Positions 59,995-64,000 of a stretch of 64,000 nt of DNA are shown one piece after another; position 1 is the stretch's first letter; every line of letters begins with the position of its first letter. The DNA comes from Blastomonas aquatica (GTDB lineage Bacteria > Pseudomonadota > Alphaproteobacteria > Sphingomonadales > Sphingomonadaceae). Under the pieces are notes generated by a model, which was not told the DNA's origin, did no database searches, and worked only from the letters and a program-made list of their open reading frames with translations. Made by a program: the position numbers and the translations under genes. The stretch covers positions 207,866 through 271,865 of the forward strand of contig NZ_BMGD01000006.1 of NCBI RefSeq assembly GCF_014639875.1. The letters run 5' to 3'.

Positions 59995-60443
59995 AGAATG
60001 TTACCCCCCAAACCCTCGATCGCCGCGCTAGGCCAGTTAAAAGACAGCAGAACGCATATCCGGTGACATTCGTGTGAATTTTCAGGAATAATCGATCTAG
60101 GGCGGCGAGGGATTAAGCCGGTATCCGTTACCCATGTCGATGCATCTGTGGCCGGCAAACATTGGGCCAAAACGCTCTAGCATCCATTGCCCACACCAGC
60201 CGATCGAAACCGGGACCTAGGACGCAGCCTCCTGCATCCGAGATGCTACAACCCGGCCAGTACCGATTGTCGTCGGAGCAACGTTCGCCGCTTCAGGAAT
60301 GGCACGATTTAGTTAAATAGGTCATTCCCAGCGGCGGTGGAAAACGTCCGTTAAGTCCCACACCCCGCTATCCGGGGCGATTGGCAGCGATGTCCGCTTT
60401 CAGGTAATCGGCAGGCAAGCCGTAATGACTAAAATGGGGGGCG
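59995..60443. other. Intergenic region with a Pho-box-like site, no gene
   Basis: The first 100 bp hold the probable promoter of the phosphatase gene. The remaining 350 bp show no credible frame, hairpin terminator or tRNA, and are lower in GC than the flanks. They mark the change from chromosomal genes to mobile-element-like cargo. Confidence 0.5.
60063..60080 (-). promoter_or_regulatory. Candidate Pho box
   Basis: On the minus strand AATTCACACGAATGTCAC consists of two 7-bp half-sites (AATTCAC and ATGTCAC) separated by 4 bp, the 11-bp periodicity of PhoB sites. The second half-site is close to the TGTCA core, the first is weak. It lies about 70 bp upstream of the phosphatase start. Confidence 0.4.
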
Positions 60444-60803
60444 CTACCCCGTCATTGTCATTCCCCCGCCGCCCCGACCCTTAGAACTCTCCGGCGGACT
60501 GAACTCGACCCGCACATTTAAACCATCACGGCCACGAAACTCGTATATGCGGCTCTCTAGGATCTCCTGATCGTCGAACGATAAAGGCGCGCTTAGTGAT
60601 CGCCACTCATCCTTGACGACGCCAAGCAGCCAGTTCTTGGCCTCGAGCGTGAGCTGCCCGTTTCGCCGGAGGGTCAGCCCTGGGTCAGGGCTGTGACAGG
60701 ATGCAGTAATCTCTCCGCCCTTGATACGGATGACGGCGGACTGACCATCCTCACAAACGAGCTTTCCGCCGGGTGGCCTCGGGAAATCCTTTTCTACGGT
60801 CAC
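60444..60803 (-). CDS. Hypothetical protein
   Basis: A 119-residue protein with no signal peptide or membrane helix and a Gly-rich C-terminus (SSKGRGGGGM). The GTG start overlaps the upstream stop codon (GTGA), which indicates translational coupling with the membrane protein at 60.8 kb. No family is recognised. The domain looks beta-rich. Codon usage is less GC-biased than the flagellar genes. Confidence 0.6.
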   Translation of the reverse strand: MTVEKDFPRPPGGKLVCEDGQSAVIRIKGGEITASCHSPDPGLTLRRNGQLTLEAKNWLLGVVKDEWRSLSAPLSFDDQEILESRIYEFRGRDGLNVRVEFSPPESSKGRGGGGMTMTG

Positions 60804-61357
60804 GGTGCCCTCCTGATCTCGATCGACGTCTCATCCTCGATCACCTGATAGTCCGGAAACGGAGCCCGCCCGACAACGAGCCCCCCAAGCGCGCGGGCAG
60901 CAGTTTGGCTGTCGCGTGCCTCAAGTTCTTGCTTGCGCACCAACCGCGCTAACTCTTCAGGCGTAAATCCCGAGAAGGATACCACTTTCTTTTCGTGCGC
61001 CAACACGGTGCACATGGCCATCTCAAACGTCTGTCCGTCGGCAAGTCGAGTCCCGAAATGATCCTCCAAGATCGGCGGGTCGGCTTGCTTCATGAATAGC
61101 CAAATGCCGAGCCCGATCAGAACTACGCCAAACAATGGGATGGCGATGGCGAGCCCAGTGGCTGTTGCTTCTGGCGGCCGAGGAAATGCCACATCCGTAA
61201 ACAGCGTCGCCAAGGCCAGCACTAGCGGTGGGCCCGCTGTGAGAGCCGTGCCACTGCGAACTAGCAGTGATGCGAAACGAAGCTTGGGGTTCCCGCGGAG
61301 AAGCTTCCAAAACGCTTCGAACAATCGATAGCCGGATGGCAAAGGCGGGTCGGTCAT
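60800..61357 (-). CDS. Hypothetical two-pass membrane protein
   Basis: A 185-residue protein with two predicted membrane helices (about residues 38-55 and 66-88) and a cytoplasmic C-terminal domain containing FSGFTPEELARLVRKQELEA. No family is recognised. It is coupled to the 60.4-kb gene. The pair is likely cargo of the mobile element whose relaxase lies at the right edge. Confidence 0.65.
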   Translation of the reverse strand: MTDPPLPSGYRLFEAFWKLLRGNPKLRFASLLVRSGTALTAGPPLVLALATLFTDVAFPRPPEATATGLAIAIPLFGVVLIGLGIWLFMKQADPPILEDHFGTRLADGQTFEMAMCTVLAHEKKVVSFSGFTPEELARLVRKQELEARDSQTAARALGGLVVGRAPFPDYQVIEDETSIEIRRAP

Positions 61358-61611
61358 TGGATTGCATCAATTCAACAAAGCTTGCTTGACCATAGGCTAG
61401 TGTGCCCGTTGTCGTAAGCACAAACACTAAGTCGATTGGAATAAAACGATCGGCAGGTTTCGAAATCAGATTGTCTGGAGCTGAATGACTGAGCTTGGGG
61501 CGCTTTGCTGACTGTATGCTCAGGGACGCCTCGACCAAGTGGACGAAGGCAGAATCCCCTTTCCTACATGGGAACATTAGTGAAACATGGAAGTCTGGAA
61601 AGGAGATGGAG
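61358..61611. other. Divergent intergenic region, no gene
   Basis: AT-richer sequence between the divergent hypothetical pair and the nuclease unit. It probably holds promoters for both directions, but I could not pick convincing -35/-10 pairs. Confidence 0.4.
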
Positions 61612-61797
61612 ATGATCCCCATCGACGGATCATTCTTGCTCGGAATCGCTGCCATTCTGTCCAGCCTGAGCAGCCTCTGGCGCATCACCAGGACTGCTGG
61701 TGCTTGCCGCACCTGCACCTGCATCGCCTGCTCAAGACAATCGCAACCTTTCGCGCGGTATATTGATAGCGATCGGAGGGGAAGGCGGCATGTCTGA
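61612..61797 (+). CDS. Possible small membrane peptide upstream of the nuclease
   Basis: A 61-residue frame whose ATG at 61612 is preceded by AAAGGAG at ideal spacing. The first 25 residues (MIPIDGSFLLGIAAILSSLS) would form a membrane helix; the rest is Cys/Arg-rich and unconvincing. It overlaps the nuclease start by 8 bp. It may be a real coupled small gene or a leader frame. Confidence 0.35.
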   Translation: MIPIDGSFLLGIAAILSSLSSLWRITRTAGACRTCTCIACSRQSQPFARYIDSDRRGRRHV

Positions 61798-62494
61798 ATA
61801 CGCTCGGTGGGTATCGACGGCTTTGGCAGTGGTGCTGCTTGCAGCATCTTCACACGCAATTGCCCAGGTGCTGACAGGCGATGCGACCGCAGCCGATGGG
61901 GATACCCTGGTCGTTGGCAGTCAGCGTGTACGCCTGTTCGGGATCGATGCCCCGGAACTCGACCAGAAGTGCCAAACCGATGGAAACGCCTGGCAGTGCG
62001 GCGAAGACGCGAAGCAGCGATTGAATGAGCTGGTCACAGGGCAGCGGGTCGATTGTCAGATCACCGGCACGGACCAATATGGCAGAAGCCTCGGCAAATG
62101 CTCAACCGAGTTTCTGGAGCTGAACGAAGCGATCGTCGAACTGGGGTGGGCTGTGGCCTATCGCGAGTACAGTCAGGATTACGTCGAAGCCGAAGAGCAC
62201 GCCAAACTGCGCAAAGCCGGCATCTGGAACTCCACCTTTACTATGCCGTCGGTGCACAGACTGGCGACTGCGCCAAAGCAGTCAGATCCGGTGCCCAGGG
62301 TCATCGCCTCGAGGCCGCAGCTATCCAACCAGTCGTTCGCGGGCTGTACCATCAAGGGCAACCGCAATCGAAAGGGGCAATGGATCTACCACCTGCCCGG
62401 AATGCCGTATTACGACAGGACCAGGGCTGAAGAGTTTTTCTGCACGGAGGCGCAAGCCAGGGCAGCGGGCTACCGCCGCGCGATTGTGCGGTGA
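61790..62494 (+). CDS. Secreted thermonuclease-family protein with C-terminal YH-PG domain
   Basis: About 234 residues from the ATG at 61790, preceded by GGAGGGGAAGG. A signal peptide (TALAVVLLAASSHAIA) leads to a staphylococcal-nuclease-like domain with VRLFGIDAPELDQK, DQYGRSLGKC and a tail WNSTFTMP. The C-terminal 55 residues, CTIKGNRNRKG, WIYHLPGMPYYDRT and FFCTEAQARAAGYR, match a small domain often joined to bacterial nucleases. It should degrade nucleic acid outside the cytoplasm. Such nucleases often accompany conjugative relaxase genes in sphingomonads. Confidence 0.88.
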   Translation: MSEYARWVSTALAVVLLAASSHAIAQVLTGDATAADGDTLVVGSQRVRLFGIDAPELDQKCQTDGNAWQCGEDAKQRLNELVTGQRVDCQITGTDQYGRSLGKCSTEFLELNEAIVELGWAVAYREYSQDYVEAEEHAKLRKAGIWNSTFTMPSVHRLATAPKQSDPVPRVIASRPQLSNQSFAGCTIKGNRNRKGQWIYHLPGMPYYDRTRAEEFFCTEAQARAAGYRRAIVR

Positions 62495-62698
62495 GCCCTC
62501 ACCAAACCGAGCGGCCCGCCCCAGGGTGATCTTTGAACCGGAAGTGAAAGCGGTCGCTGGATTGCGGCCCGTGCTTTATGTCACGTGCACCATTGCTTTA
62601 GCTCAGCCCCGCCCAATTCAACGATAGCTTGCGCCGACGTTAATGGGGGCCGTGCCGCAGGGATGGAGCTGGTCCGCTAGCCGACCGGACAGGCTGCG
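62495..62698. other. Gap between convergent nuclease and DUF6118 genes
   Basis: About 200 bp with no frame, hairpin or repeat that I can support. Confidence 0.4.
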
Positions 62699-63409
62699 TC
62701 ATTGATCTCTCGCTTGAACCTCAACTGTGCAGCCGACGCTTCTGAGTTTCCTGTCTGCGGCGCGCATGGAGCATTTCCGGATGGCATCGCTGTTTGCCTC
62801 CGACAATTTGGCCGCAGCCTGGACGGCATTCCAGCGCTCAGGATCGGTGACCAAAAGCAGCCGCTCCCCTGCCTCCCAGCCGTTACGGCGCAATGCCGAC
62901 ATTGCCCGCTTTTCAGGCCAGAGCCAGTCTTCGGGCACAATCCAGTCGATCGCAGGCAACATGATCGCCCCGCCGATCGTACCCATTACAAGAGCTAAAC
63001 CAGCAGCTCCGGCAAGCCACTGGTTCTGCTACCGCACCGTTCGCACCGAACCCGTCATCCTGGCGAGCGCGCTGGTAGCGTTCTGCAGATTGTTCTGGAC
63101 GGCAGCCAGAGCGAGATCGGCATCCTTGTGCTTCTGCCGCGCAATAGCTTCGATCTGGCGACCGATAATCTCTGGCGTCAACGCCAGCGCGGGCTTCTGC
63201 GCCAACGCATCGATCGTCTCACGCAGGTCTTCGCAGCTCTGATGGATCAAGGCGAGGTCTTCGCTGTAATCGCGCCCAAGCAGATCCTGCTGCCGCTCAG
63301 CAAACCCATCGACCGCAGCCGTGACGCCCGCCAGCCGCCGCGCGACAGCCTCCAGCGCCTGCTCAAGCGGGATTTTTTCGGCGTCGGGATCAAGAAGAGA
63401 ATCGTCCAT
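62699..63409 (-). pseudogene. DUF6118-like gene interrupted by an in-frame amber codon
   Basis: Two frames, 63029-63409 and 62699-62986, lie in the same reading frame and are separated only by one TAG at 63029-63031. Reading through gives a continuous protein of about 236 residues: an N-terminal helical part (LAGVTAAVDGFAERQQDLLG, ALTPEIIGRQIEAIARQ), a membrane helix beginning QNQWLAGAAGLALVMGT, and a C-terminal part with ERWNAVQAAAKLSEAN. This layout matches DUF6118 proteins as I recall them beside relaxase genes. A single base change (for example CAG or GAG to TAG) would explain the break. Sequencing error or amber suppression are alternatives. Confidence 0.75.
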
Positions 63410-63418
63410 CCCGCCTAG

Positions 63419-64000
63419 CTACATCCCCATCCCCGACCCGCGCGAGAGACCGAGCGATTTCTGGAGGTCCTGAGACAGCGTTTTCGTGCTCATAGCGTCC
63501 AGGCCAAGCTGTGGGCGTCGCGCGGCAAGTACCGACTCCAGCTGAGTATCACGCTCCAGCCCCTTTGCCATGTCGACCAGAGAGGCCCGCACCTTGTCCG
63601 AAGCAGCCGCGCTGCCGTTCTTGCGTAGCGCCCGATACTGTTCGGACTGCCGCTGCCACTGATCGACAAAGGCGTCCGCCCGCCGCTCATTGGCGGCGGC
63701 AACCCGCTGCGCATCGATGCGCAACCGTGCCTGCTGCTCCATCGCCTGGATCGCACGATCGGTGCGGCCCTTCACCGCCTCAGGGATCAGGCTGAGGTCC
63801 CTGTTCACCGCCTTGCGCAGATCACCAAAGCTCTCCGGCCGCAGCGTATTGAGATCAGCCCCGGCTTTGTTCAATGCCGTTCTCTGCGAAGCAAGTGGCT
63901 GAAGCCCCTTGTCGCGCATGGCGACGATGTCCTGAGCCACCCGCGCAAACCGCTGCACGGCCTTGTCGAAAGCTTGTTTGTCGCTCGCCTGTTCGGGCAA
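63419..64000 (-). CDS. Relaxase/TraA-like protein, C-terminal part (runs off the window)
   Basis: The frame is open to the right edge, so the start lies outside. The visible 193 residues are helical and charged, and end TLSQDLQKSLGLSRGSGMGM, the kind of C-terminus found in conjugative transfer relaxases of alphaproteobacteria. The nicking and helicase domains would lie upstream, beyond the window. It is followed 10 bp later by the broken DUF6118 gene. This makes the right end part of an integrated conjugative or mobilisable element. Confidence 0.65.
   Translation of the reverse strand: MPEQASDKQAFDKAVQRFARVAQDIVAMRDKGLQPLASQRTALNKAGADLNTLRPESFGDLRKAVNRDLSLIPEAVKGRTDRAIQAMEQQARLRIDAQRVAAANERRADAFVDQWQRQSEQYRALRKNGSAAASDKVRASLVDMAKGLERDTQLESVLAARRPQLGLDAMSTKTLSQDLQKSLGLSRGSGMGM

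Noticed and set aside
61023..61859. 278-residue minus-strand frame at 61.0-61.9 kb
   Set aside because: It overlaps both the hypothetical membrane gene and the nuclease signal peptide, which have better starts and motifs.

Overview
The window is a dense, high-GC flagellar and chemotaxis locus of an alphaproteobacterium, most likely a member of the Sphingomonadales. The evidence is FlbT, an FlbD-type regulator, MotE, a FlgE/FlgK/FlgL set without a recognisable FliD or FliS, and TonB-receptor genes of the type common in sphingomonads. No rRNA or intact tRNA gene was found.

Layout. At 1-3.5 kb lie the end of cheB, cheY, cheD, a small helical protein with a CheZ-like D-x-x-x-Q pattern, motB, a FliL-like protein and a double-PilZ protein. 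From 3.5 to 42 kb lies almost the whole flagellum, in divergent operons that share short control regions. On the minus strand are fliN-fliO-fliP, a propeller protein with flgB, flagellin, flgF-flgG-flgA-flgH, and flgE-flgK-flgL. On the plus strand are flgC-fliE-fliQ-fliR-flhB, flgI-flgJ-flgN, fliG-fliH, fliF-fliN-flbD-flhA, fliK-flgD, fliL-fliM-DUF6468-motE, a secreted TPR protein, and flbT-fliI-fliJ-muramidase. At 41.8-47.7 kb are a divergent sigma factor, an unknown protein, and a signalling cassette of a single-domain receiver, a membrane histidine kinase and a receiver-EAL protein. At 47.9-52.8 kb are three chemoreceptors in one operon; one has a globin sensor and two end in a Trp/Phe tail suited to CheR/CheB docking. 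At 52.8-53.9 kb is a gene-poor seam holding a tRNA-Gly 3'-end fragment and a hexamer repeat. At 53.9-60 kb is a three-gene module (purple-acid-phosphatase-like enzyme, TonB receptor, PHP phosphoesterase) that looks like phosphate scavenging. At 60.4-64 kb is mobile-element cargo: a hypothetical pair, a secreted nuclease, a DUF6118 gene broken by an in-frame amber codon, and the C-terminus of a relaxase.

How the parts fit. Export apparatus, basal body, hook and filament genes are all present with their regulators. A recurrent -10-like element, CTATAATRGAA or a close variant, precedes most flagellar operons on both strands. At two of them a GGCA-N5-TGCC box sits about where a -35 would be. The FlbD-like protein keeps the Walker A motif but has lost the sigma-54-contacting GAFTGA loop and the Walker B acidic pair. 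An unusual sigma-70-family factor is encoded at the end of the cluster. Together these suggest flagellar transcription that does not use the classical sigma-54 or sigma-28 logic. A second candidate regulator is a short RNA of about 130 nt, with two perfect hairpins and a T-tract, driven by the same element between flgD and flagellin.
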